The notes under the pieces are model-generated. The model was not told where the DNA came from, ran no database searches, and was given only the letters and a program-made list of their open reading frames with translations. A DNA stretch of 64,000 nt from Tilletia caries. Taxonomy: Eukaryota > Basidiomycota > Exobasidiomycetes > Tilletiales > Tilletiaceae. Positions 1 through 9,940 of the stretch are shown piece after piece; position 1 is the stretch's first letter; the number at the start of each line of letters is the position of its first letter. The translations under genes were made by a program, and so were the position numbers. The stretch is taken from assembly GCA_032718865.1 (NCBI GenBank), contig JALUTQ010000004.1, positions 2,542,001 to 2,606,000 on the forward strand, read 5' to 3'.

Positions 1-3
1 GAC

Positions 4-45
4 GTGAAGCGTGAAGCGTGAAGCGTGAAGCGCGAAGCGCGAAGT
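4..45. repeat. Short tandem heptamer repeat at window start
   Basis: A heptamer (GTGAAGC and the variant GCGAAGC) is repeated about six times without a break at the left edge of the window. It lies about 570 bases upstream of the first Myb gene and may continue past the window edge. No function can be assigned. Confidence 0.75.
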
Positions 46-614
46 AGTGCTGAAGAAGCGATGAACGCACATACTTACTTGACGTGGCGCATGCACCTTT
101 CGCTACTCGTGCAGGAACATTCACAAACATCGGCGGAAAAGACGGTCTCTGCCAGGGGAAAGTCCCTCCTTCAGAGTCGCTGTTTTGGTTTCGGCTCCTT
201 GCACAGCTGCACTGGTTTCAACTTCTGGGCAGTGTAGGTGGAGCAGGTGAGTAGATGAGAAGCACCATCACCACCGCCACGGCCCAGAACGAAACACTCC
301 TTACTTTCTCGTTATCGCTTTCAGGTCGTAACTTGCCCTGGTATTCCGTGCCTGGTCTTGCCGAGGAGCCAGAGCTCAGAGGCGTCCTTTCCGGAGTTCC
401 AACTTGCTGCGCCTTCTCTATCAGCCCTTCCAGAATGTTGTTACTGAAGATATTGAGAACCTATATATACGGGGCCACCTATCTGAACTGGTTTCCCCCC
501 GTCTCTCCCTTGCTGACTCTTGCTGATTGCTCCCCTCCTCTGCCAGCTCTCGTATACCAGTCCACCTGACGACTGTCTACCCTTACGAAGTCAGCTTCTA
601 AATCTCAAGCAACC
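46..614. other. Upstream region of Myb gene copy 1
   Basis: I see no supported gene here. From about position 340 the sequence aligns by eye with the region upstream of Myb copy 2 (from about 7320), including the TATA box and the stretch after it. The left end of the segmental duplication therefore lies within this interval. Confidence 0.6.
462..469 (+). promoter_or_regulatory. TATA box of Myb gene copy 1
   Basis: TATATATA lies about 146 bases before the ATG at 615. The matching position upstream of copy 2 (7442-7448) carries TATAAAT in similar flanks, so the element is conserved between the duplicates. Confidence 0.55.
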
Positions 615-2307
615 ATGCCTCGTTCGGCATCACCAAGAAATCTTGCCTCGGGTACGGACATCCCAAGCTCGTCCACTATGACGCCAACCGAATCGTCTCC
701 CAGGCCCCCGGCTATCCGCCGCAAAGCCTGGACCCGGCAAGAAGATGACAAACTCTTCCAGGCCGTCGACCAAGAAACCCCTGGAGCGATCAACTGGCAC
801 CGCGTCGCCGCCCGGGTCGGGACCAAGCGTTCGAACAAAGACGTTCGCAAGCGCTGGCTTCGACGAATCGAGAGCTGCCGTATCGCCCGTGGACCCTGGC
901 TTCCGGAGGAAGATGACCGGCTCCGACAGGCCATCGCCGTCAGTGGCCCCAAGTGGGTTCATGTTGCGAACTCGGTAGGAACGCGCAACAGCGAGCGTGA
1001 GTACAACGTCCTCCCTGGAGAACTGGGCAACCATTGTCGAGGTGGTTGAAGCTGACGATCAATGTCAACTTCTGTAATCTTCAGAGTGCTCCAAGCGGTG
1101 GCACGACGTTCTGGACCCAAAGATCTGCCGCGATAGCTTCACTCCAGCCGACGACGAGCGGCTCCTGCAAGAGGTCAAGAAGCAGGGTCGTGCCTGGTCC
1201 AAGCTCGCAAGTCACACCTTCTCAGGCAGGACTGGTATCGGCCTCAAGAACCGGTACGAATACCTGATTCGTCAGCGCGCCCAGGAAGCTGTCAAGAAAG
1301 CAACGATTGCTGTTGCCGAAATCACACCGGCGGCTCAGGAAGTTCCTGTACAGCAACAACAAAATCAACAGCAACAAAAACAAGCCGTCTCGGAGCCAAT
1401 CGCCTCCCCTCCTTATTCGGCGCCATCTACGTCCGCATCGCCAGCTCTGAGCGACTCAGCCTTTACCTCTTTCGGCTCGGACTGGAATCGCTCGTCCTTC
1501 GCCTCCACCATCTCCTCTCTTTCGTCTAGTCCCGATTCGTTCGAGTCGAACCCTTCCTCGATGTCAACCAGCCCGACCTCCTTCCCTCCCCAGGCCCTGC
1601 TCAGCCCGGCCGAGCTCGAGATGTTTTTCGGGACGGTCCTGATGAACGATACGATGCCGTTCGACGCATCCTCATTTACGTTTGCGGCCTCTCAATCTCC
1701 TTCTATGCTCAACTTCCAATCTGCATCTCCTGGATCCCTGACATCGAACTCGGTGCCCAGTAGCACAACGCCCGCGACACCGACCACCACGATACCTTCG
1801 AGATCGATGGCAGGTCAAGTGCCGATGCTTCCGAATCAGTCTCGTTTCCTATTCCAGGAAAATTCCTTTCAGCACCAAGAACAACAACAGCAGCAACAAC
1901 AGCAGCAACAACAGCAACAGCATCAACAGCAGCAGAGTCAGCAACAACATCAATATCAGTACCAAAGTCTAACCCTACAACCACAGGTCCCAGCAGTAAG
2001 CTCCGCCCATCCTATCAACATCAGTGGCACGAGCTGTACTTCCTGCTCAGAACCGATGCCGATCCCAGCCGCCTTCTCATGTCGGACGCACACCTCCTCC
2101 TCTTCCGTGCCTATGACTACCGGCACGATGACATCGGCGCCGATGCCAACCGCACCAGTGGCGGCAACTGCAACGGCGGTAGCATCGGCACCACCCACTA
2201 CCTTGTCACAGCCTCTCGTACTGGCACCCACTGCGCCGGGTCAAGCATGGAGCTGCACGTTCGTCAACGGCTTGCCTGAGTTCCGGCTGGTTCCGTATGC
2301 AAGCTAG
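615..2307 (+). CDS. R1R2R3 Myb (SANT) DNA-binding regulator, copy 1
   Basis: Predicted nuclear transcription factor of 534 aa in two exons: 615-996 and 1085-2307, joined by an 88-nt GTGAGT..CAG intron inside repeat 2. Three Myb repeats are visible, at about residues 39-86 (AWTRQEDDKLFQAV), 91-139 (RGPWLPEEDDRLRQAI, ending KRWHDVLD) and 143-190 (FTPADDERLLQEV, ending LKNRYEYL). Each keeps the tryptophan/aromatic pattern of Myb helices. The rest is Ser/Thr/Pro-rich with a polyglutamine tract near residues 388-420, typical of an activation region. The ATG at 615 follows a conserved TATA box. The gene is a tandem duplicate of the one at 7643-9271; both lie beside an FMO gene or its relic, so regulation of the FMO or the wider cluster is plausible but inferred. 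The target sequence is unknown. Confidence 0.82.
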
Positions 2308-2894
2308 CTCGAGAGGCTTCTATTTAGAAGATTATCGCTCGCCCATAGAGATCGCCCTCCCTCCTCAAATCGATCACGGGTACCTTCTTCCTTTCGAGTC
2401 TCCTCATCCCCAGGCTCATCACGTTCCCGACTGTATTCTTCTTCCTTCACGGTTTGATGTTCCTCCGGCTTTGTCTCGTTGTATTATTTCCCTCCTCTGT
2501 CTTCTTTCCGATTGTATGTATCGAACGTCGCAAGGCCAGCAAACATACAGGCACATTATCTTCTGCATCACCTCTGCCTTCTCCAGTCTGTTTTAGACTT
2601 TGGGAGATTCTTCGTGGTTAGTGGTTGACTTGCCCTAGAGCGTGTTGACACAGTTCGAACTACGTCTAGCAAGCCCCGAGACTGAGTTTGGACGATACTT
2701 AGTCCCGGAGCGCTCTTCCTTCTTTCTACAGCTAGCCCCACTCTTAGGGTTCTTCTTTTGTTCACTTTTACACATTCTCACTACCACTTGGAATCCAGCA
2801 AACGAAACCAAGGCTGATGGTGCCGAAGAAGCGATCGAGGAGCGACAGATGTGGAAAGACGTCTGCAAGTGAGAGGGTGCTTGCTGGATGCGAG
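2308..2894. other. Spacer between Myb copy 1 and FMO relic
   Basis: No gene supported. By position this corresponds to the 3' flank of Myb copy 2 plus most of the last FMO exon (9272-10840). Copy 1 is much shorter here (about 590 against 1570 bases), so most of the FMO 3' exon has been deleted. Confidence 0.5.
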
Positions 2895-3165
2895 ACCACC
2901 GGCAGCAGTCTATGATTTCTGCATTGAGACCGGACGCTCTCAAGGCACCGTGCACATGGCTCTGACTGCAGATCGTCGGGCAAGAGTGGTCGCTCCGGAG
3001 CACATACCACGCATCTCCGGCAAGCAACACGCGGTTGTTATTGCCACTGAAGGCATCGGCAACCCTCTCATAAGTCTGCCACCCGAGGTGCCAGCTCCTA
3101 GGTCCGCTGAATCGAATAGTTGAAGCAGAGAAGACCAGAAGTAGCGAGGGTGCAGTGGACACGCA
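2895..3165 (-). pseudogene. Relic of flavin monooxygenase (duplicate of 9941-12204)
   Basis: The minus strand keeps readable pieces of the intact FMO: the stretch TIRFSGPRSWHLGWQ followed by ERVADAFSG and VLLAGDA, against TIRFSGPTSWHLGWQ and VFLAGDA in the intact gene, and then GLNAEIID against GLNAGIMD. The donor site after the GDA motif (TG then GTATGTG) is also conserved. The relic covers only the end of the intact gene's exon 3, the third intron and the first bases of exon 4. The FAD-binding N terminus and the C-terminal domain are absent, so it cannot encode a working enzyme. Its order and orientation relative to Myb copy 1 match the intact pair, which shows that a Myb-FMO unit was duplicated and one FMO decayed. 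Confidence 0.85.
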
Positions 3166-5324
3166 AGGGCGACGCGTAAGGTAAATATGACTGCTGCGCG
3201 AAGGCAAGAGCGGCACCATATGGAGAAATGTGGTTACTCACCGGAGAGTGCAGACGAACCGCAGCAAAGATGATGACACCGCACGAGAGAGATTCGTGAA
3301 AGGGGGAGAGGGGAGAGACTAATTGAATATGGAGAAGGCTGCAGAAGGCTGCAGAAGGCTGCAGAAGGCTGCAGAAGTGATATGGGGATATTCATCGGCG
3401 AAGGGATGAGCAAGAGACTGTCGGCGCGATGGGAAGCAGAGTGATATTTCTGTGTTCCGGGACTGGTGCTGCGGACAAGTTTAGAGCAGCATCGGTCAGC
3501 GGTCAGCCGACATCGGCTCGGTCACCAGCGCACAGGAACGTTTTCGGTTGAAAATGAGGAAAGGTTACCGATTCGGCTTATCCAGGTTTGATGCGCTGTG
3601 TGGTCGTGTGTGTGAGAGAGAAGATGGATTGACCTCCGCCACGCATATGCGGTCGTGTATGTGAGTGTGGGGTCGTGTTTGTGAGTCAGAACGTTGGTTC
3701 TTCGAAAAATTACGTTACGTCTGTTTCACACCTCATTACTAAGTACTCAGTCGCATCACCTCATTTTGGAGAGAACGATCCATTCACGACGTGGTGCACG
3801 CATTCACAGATCCCTACACGTACCTCAACACGCATACAGCAGGCCTAGACTACGCGATGCGTTCGTCCGATTGCCAAAAAGGATGCGAGTTGTGGCTGGA
3901 GCGTTCTCGGGAGGGCTGGCTGCCGAGTGTGAGTGCAGCAGCTGCGTTCGGTGTACGCAAAGTACCTGTAAATCTTTTGAAATCGAGCTTCATTGTTCCT
4001 CTTCTGTAGTACTCGCATGGGCCGATGCCCGACTGCAAGAATTTCACGAAAGCGTCATGAAGCACATGTGCCGCAACGCCCAAGAGATTTGCTACATTCC
4101 CCATGGTGGGGGCTGCTACCCATTCAACGCGAATACCAGCTGGTGGTGGAACGTTACACAGGTCAGTGAGAATGCGCAGAAGTTTCTGGATACTGTCGCT
4201 GGACACGTCCTGCTGCTGTACCATCAACCTCAAGCGGGCCAGACTCGACGAGCTGGTTTCTTCTTTTCTTCCTCGGCGTCACTGGAGCTGTCCGACACCT
4301 CCACCATTACGCCCAACACCAGCCCTCAATCAAATACGCTCATTCATCTCCCATTCGTCCTCTTAAGAATTAATCCTCGAGGCGGACGTGTCGAGGCAGG
4401 AGGAGGCGACCTCGAGAAAACGTTATACTCAATTAGGATGGCGTGGCCAAGACTGACGCCTTCATAACGCCCTCGTGCTTAGCCATTCCCTCATTTTCCC
4501 CTCTTCCACCTTCTCCATCTCATTCCCAGGGTTCTCCTTAGAGAGGTTCCGAGCAGAGCTAGCGGCGGCCAGGGTGACACATATTCAGGGACGCTAACCC
4601 CAGTCACAGCATCCGTTGCTGGTCATACATCTCATAAGAGTTTAAAGAGGGCTCCACAGGCCGCAGCGCGCAGCGCTCCATCCTCCTCCATCCGGCGAGT
4701 GTGTCTGGTGCGCCAACAAATTGCATGCTGAATGAGATAGGAGCAAGTCGCCTTCGGTCGCAAATTATGAATACGTGGAAGCCTCTCCTACATACTCCTC
4801 ACCGCCTCACGTATCAAGGAACAAAGTCTGAAAGCGTACTGTGAGGAACATCTTTCCCATGACAGATTGCGAAGACTAGCGTTAGCGATTCCTTTGCTTG
4901 CCAGTTGTCGCTCGAATACTCGTGCTTGGCGTGTGAGGTAGACAGCTCCGGATTACATAGTACCGCTCTTGTTCAGCGTACATATGAAGTGGACACTTTT
5001 TCTCCCTCTCTCCGACTGAAAGCTTCAAATGCCGCGGACTATGTACTCCGCTGGGCGCTGCTTCTTCATTTGCGAAACAGTCCGTCTGGACTCTGGCCAG
5101 CCTTTCCACCACCTCCACGTCATCTCTCATTATTCACTGTACCTTTTCTTCCTCATCATCATCAACTCTCCGGAAGTTATCACGCCCCGCTATGTACTTC
5201 TGACCCCTTCAAAAGGGATATGTAAAAGGCTGACAGATCGAACGCTGCTCACCTTTTTTCTCCTCACCAAAACAATTCCTCTCCTCCCACTCTTCTTCAC
5301 ACAAGCACAAACTTTTCACCTACC
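3166..5324. other. Gene-poor stretch, no convincing gene
   Basis: No protein family is recognisable. An open frame at 3694-4467 (+) contains one protein-like segment (4020-4200, with Cys residues and a WWW-containing stretch) preceded by a possible intron ending in CTGTAG at 4008, but the rest is low quality. It could be a small unknown gene or chance. A decamer repeat lies at 3333-3377. Confidence 0.35.
3333..3377. repeat. Decamer tandem repeat
   Basis: The ten-base unit GCAGAAGGCT is repeated perfectly about four and a half times. It is in noncoding DNA just beyond the FMO relic. It may mark replication slippage in a decaying region. Confidence 0.8.
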
Positions 5325-5751
5325 ATGAAGTTTTCCGTCATCGCTTCGCTCGCGGTCGCCGCCATCCTCAGCATCAGTATTGCTTCGGCCTCCCCCATGG
5401 TGAGTGTATCAACATTGTATTGTGTTTCCAAACGGTCGCGCAGATTAGTGGAATAGTCAGGGATTGACTCGGCTCTGCCCCGCCTCTGTCTTACATTTGC
5501 CTTCACCCCCAATCACTCTATCAGGCGCCTACCAACAATGAGGTATGCGTCCCTCGCCGTCCACACTACATTACGACAGTCACTGACCTCTGTTTTCTCA
5601 CTGTCCCTGTCTGTTTGGCTCGCAGTGCGCCATTCACTGCGGGAGTGACCCCAGCGTGGAGCTGTGCATGGTGTGCTGCCTGTACCCTAAGGACAAAAAG
5701 TGCAAGGACTACCACCCGCCGAAGTCGCTTCCGCCGTCGACTCGCGAATGA
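5325..5751 (+). CDS. Small cysteine-rich secreted peptide
   Basis: A 72-aa precursor from three exons: 5325-5399, 5525-5542 (only 18 nt) and 5626-5751; both introns are phase 0 with GTGAGT and GTATGC donors. Residues 1-23 form a clear signal peptide (charged start MKFS, then a hydrophobic Ala/Ile/Leu core and an SASA cleavage context). The mature part is about 48 aa and holds six cysteines, all in exon 3, spaced C-x3-C-x8-C-x2-C-C-x7-C, followed by a Lys/Pro-rich tail. Six cysteines fit three disulfides. The spacing does not match hydrophobins (eight Cys). I do not recognise the family; a secreted effector-like or antimicrobial-type peptide is possible, but function is unknown. It lies between the two Myb-FMO units. 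Confidence 0.72.
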
Positions 5752-7642
5752 ATCTGTATCAGATTCATCTCGACACCGAACCCTCTGTTCCCACGTCTTG
5801 ACTGTCGACCCCTCTCCGCCTAACGCTACTAGCACACTCCATCAATCCCTCAGCAATGTCAAGATTCTCTTTTCTTGACTTCCATGTGTTATGGGGCTTA
5901 ACCTAGTGCGCACGGGTTTTGGCTCATTGCTCGTCCCTTCTACTCACCGTGGCACTTTCATCCGCTCTCAAACCTCAAATCTCAAATCTGTTTTTCGGAT
6001 TGAGGTGAGTACGAAGCCTTCGCTCCAGCTTTTTCTTCTGCTCTCACAGACTGGGCAGTAAAACGGTGTCGTGTTCTCATACGTTACATTCGCAGACATC
6101 GAAACACAGCACTAGCTTTGAGCTCAGGCTCAAGTCATCCGCTGATCGGAACAACCGCGTCACATGTCTTTCAGCAACGTCGGTGGAGTATCAAGATGAC
6201 GGTGAGTGCATATCTGTCATCTACTCAATATTTTTGCTGATATCGCTGTGTCCATAGACCTCGAAGCCCTCAATACTGCCGTCGCTACTCCTTCCGCTCG
6301 TTACTCGTTAGGCATCCGCATCTTCTCCTTCTTCTCGGCACGCATCGCCATCGTCTTACGGCTCGTCTACGCCTTTGGCGTATTCAAACCTACCGACTTG
6401 AACTCGTCGTCCCCATTGCCAGCGGCTTCTTCCAGGGCGTTCCGTCGGCGGCGATACTTCCACTGTCGTTCTGCGGGAGGAAAGACAAGCGAAGCGTCGA
6501 GGGAGAGGGACATCGTCGTTCCCACGAACGCAGGACGGGGGGGAGTGCCACCGAAAGCAGCGGCCGAACATTCTCCTAAGCAGGATGACCTTAACCTGCT
6601 CAATCGGAACCCCATCAAAAGAAGCTTGCTACGGTGCTACGAGTGCCCATGCTTCAAGGCTGGATGCTACTAAGAGGTGCCGTTGTGTGGACGACGCAGC
6701 GCCAAGGAAAAGCTGAGTGCAGTTAATTACGTTCGCGGTTTGCTCGGGAAACCTCGAAGTCCGATGCACACCCGCTCGAGGTATCCTCCTCATCAACAGC
6801 AAAGAGCAGTATAACAACGGAATCTGCCCCAATCTAGGGCGGGACGCTAATTGTGAGCCAGGTTCAGCCTGTTATTGTCGCGCTCGGATGTGAGGCGTAA
6901 AAATTAAAGGTCCAAGCGCTCAAAGTAACGCCCGTCTTTGATCTGGAACGTTGAAGCTGGGTGACATGAACCTTCGGTCTTCGCGTAAGACGTCCACAAC
7001 AACGGCGGAAGTCGCGGTCTTGGCAGTTAATCCCTTTTCTGTAGTATCTCTGTTTCGGCGCCTTGGGTTGGGTCCTCAAGTTCTGCGTTCTGGGGCGGGA
7101 GGAGGTGTGCAGATGAGAAACCGATATTACGCCATGGGCCATTCACCGTAAATGATATGAGGGAAACGCAGAAAACAAGACACGTCTATCTTATTTCCTC
7201 GTAACCCGTTGTTCCTTCCCCCAGATCTCGTCGAGTCCATGCGCGTAGCCATGCAACCAGCGACAGCCGTATCGCGTTACGCGTAGCTCTGCATGCGGTG
7301 ATGATTATCGGCCTTTGTATTCCACCATACCTTCCGGTATGCCCAGAGGCTAGAGCTCAGAAGTCTTCTTTTGGGGGTTCGAGCTTGCTTCGTCTTCTGT
7401 CCCAGACTTGCCTTCCCCTGGTTTCAAAGATCTTGAGCACCTATAAATGGAGCCATCTTCCTGAACTGACTTCCGGCGGTCCGCTCCTTGCTAATTCTCT
7501 CTGCTCTGATTGCTCCTCCATTCTACCTCATCTCCAGTCTAACATCTTCCCGACATTTACCTACCCTTGCAAAGTCAACCCCCTCCCCCCAGCTCAACCA
7601 ACGATCCCTTCTTCGACATCACCCACGAATCTTGCATCAGGC
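5752..7642. other. Intergenic region before Myb copy 2
   Basis: No supported gene. An open frame at 6206-6673 (+) has no recognisable domain. From about 7320 the sequence aligns with the region before Myb copy 1, so the right-hand unit of the duplication begins near there. Confidence 0.5.
7442..7448 (+). promoter_or_regulatory. TATA box of Myb gene copy 2
   Basis: TATAAAT lies 200 bases before the chosen ATG at 7643. Transcription should start about 30 bases downstream (near 7475). This excludes the upstream in-frame ATG at 7298 as the translation start. Confidence 0.55.
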
Positions 7643-9271
7643 ATGACCATCGCAAGCTCGACCACTATGACGCCAACCGAATTGTCTCCCAGGCCCCCTG
7701 CTATCCGCCGCAAAGCCTGGACCCGGCACGAAGACGACAAACTCTTCCGGGCCGTCGACCAAGAAACCCCTGGAGCGATCAACTGGCACCGCGTCGCCGC
7801 CCGGGTCGGGACCAAGCGTTCGAACAAAGACGTTCGCAAGCGCTGGCTTCGACGAATCGAGAGCTGCCGTATCGCCCGTGGACCCTGGCTTCCGGAGGAA
7901 GATGACCGACTCCGACAGGCCATCGCCGTCAGTGGCCCCAAGTGGGTTCATGTTGCGAACTCGGTAGGAACGCGCAACAGCGAGCGTGAGTGCAACGTCC
8001 TCGTTGGGGAATTGGGCAACCTCATTGCCGAGGTGGTCGAGGCTGACGATGAATGTCAACTTCTGTAATCTTCAGAATGCTCCAAGCGCTGGCACGACGT
8101 TTTGGACCCAAAGATCTGCCGCGATAGCTTCACTCCAGCCGACGATGAGCGACTCCTGCAAGAGGTCAAGAAACAGGGTCGTTCCTGGTCCAAGCTCGCA
8201 AGTCACACCTTCTCAGGCAGGACTGGCATCAGCCTCAAAAACCGGTACGAATATCTGATTCGTCAGCGGGCCCAGGAAGCTGTCAAGCGAGGAGCGATTG
8301 CTGTTGCCGAAACCACACCGGCGGCTCAGGAGAGTCCCGCGCAGCAACAGACACAGCAACAGACACAGCAACAGACACAGCAACAGACACAGCAACAGAC
8401 ACAGGCCGTCTCGGAGCCAATCTCCCCCCCTCCTTATTCCGCGCCGTCTACGTCCGCATCTCCAGCCCTCAGCGACTCAGCCTTTACCTCTTTCGGCTCG
8501 GACTGGAATCGCTCATCATTCGCCTCCACAATCTCCTCCCTCTCGTCTAGTCCTGCTTCATTCGAGTTGAACACTTCCTCGATGTCAACCAGCCCGGCCT
8601 CCTTTCCTCCCCAGGCTCTGCTCAGCCCAGCTGAGCTCGATATGTTTTTCGGGACAGTCCTGATGGATGACACGATGCCGTTCGACGCATCCTCATTTAC
8701 GTTTGCGGCCTCTCAATCTCCTTCTATGCTCAACTTCCAATCTGCATCTCCTGGATCCCTGACATCGAACTCGGTGCCCGGTAGCACAACGCCCGCGACA
8801 CCGACCACCACGATGCCTTCGAGATCGATGGCAGGTCAAGTGCCGATGCTTCCGAATCAGTCTCGTTTCCTATTCCAGGAAAATTCCTTTCAGCACCAAG
8901 AACAACAACAGCAGCAACAACAGCAGCAACAACAGCAGCAACAACAGCAGCAACAGCATCAACAGCAGCAGCATCAGCAACAGCATCAATATCAGTACCA
9001 AACCCTTCTCCTACAACCGCCTTCATGTCCGATGCACACCTCCTCCCCCTCCTCCTCCTCCTCCTCCTCCGTGCCTATAAGCACCGGCACGATGACATCG
9101 GCGCCGATGTCAACTGCACCGGTGGTGGCAACTGCAACGGCGGTAGCATCGGCATCACCCACTATCTTGCCACAGTCTCTCGTACTGGCACCTACTGCGC
9201 CGGGTCAAGCATGGAGCTGCACGTTCGTCAACGGCTTGCCTGAGTTCCGGCTGGTTCCATACGCAAGCTAG
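7643..9271 (+). CDS. R1R2R3 Myb (SANT) DNA-binding regulator, copy 2
   Basis: Predicted nuclear transcription factor of 512 aa, exons 7643-7985 and 8076-9271 with the same intron position as copy 1. The three Myb repeats are nearly identical to copy 1. Copy 1's start codon corresponds here to ATC (7604-7606), so the start must move 13 codons downstream to 7643; this loses only residues outside the Myb repeats. The linker holds a five-fold 12-base repeat (8343-8402) encoding Gln-Gln-Thr-Gln units, the polyglutamine tract is longer than in copy 1, and a stretch of about 35 residues near 9020 is replaced by a serine run (TCC repeats). The C terminus (NGLPEFRLVPYAS) is identical to copy 1. It lies head-on to the intact FMO, the likeliest candidate target. 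Confidence 0.83.
8343..8402 (+). repeat. 12-base coding minisatellite in Myb copy 2
   Basis: The unit CAGCAACAGACA is repeated about five times and encodes Gln-Gln-Thr repeats. Copy 1 has an irregular Gln/Asn/Lys stretch at this place, so the array expanded after the duplication. Confidence 0.85.
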
Positions 9272-9940
9272 CTCGAGAACTTCCATTCGATCATGGCTGG
9301 CTCATACATATAACCCTCCTCCTCGCACTTACGTCGATACCTTCTTCTACCGAACAAAGTTCTCTATAGCCTTTCATTCTCGGCTGGTCCGACTGTATTT
9401 CTCTTCCTTCGTCTTTCGACACTCCTCTCAGGTTTGTTCCTTTGAATTTATGACATCTACTCCTTTTCACGTTTCACTATTGGCGGGCATGTGTCTCTTA
9501 ATGCTGCGCGCTCAGTGAAGTCAAGACAGGTTGCCAGCTGGGCGATCGGGGGCTACGAATGTGTCAAAGTTACGAACATAACTGAATCTACATACGAGCC
9601 AGCTGTGATTTGTTTTTTCACAATTGCTCACTAACTTTGCATTGTTTCACCAAGTGCTTACATACTGAAAACAGACTGAATCTTCGTATTGCCACACGTT
9701 AGAGGGGATACATAACACGTATCTGACACAACCTGAATTCTTTAGCGTCAATACCTCGCAGCTGGGAGCTGGAGGGGGTCGTATTGTGGATCTCATCGTG
9801 AGAAGCGGTCAGGAATGGACATCGGTCGAATAAGTACGAGAGATGATACAAAAAAAGCGTGTCGTCCGAACTGAGGGTCTCCCCGCGGTAGAAAGGAAAG
9901 GTACACAACCCCACTGGAGAGGAGCGGTGGAAGGAGCTGA
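9272..9940. other. Convergent spacer between Myb copy 2 and FMO
   Basis: The two genes point towards each other, so this holds the 3' regions of both. No other gene or clear signal is seen. Confidence 0.5.

Noticed and set aside
2642..3219. Intact second FMO gene
   Set aside because: Only about 270 bases resemble the FMO; both the FAD-binding region and the C-terminal domain are missing.
7298..7642. Longer N terminus for Myb copy 2 starting at 7298
   Set aside because: The ATG lies upstream of the conserved TATA box, and copy 1 has no equivalent N terminus.
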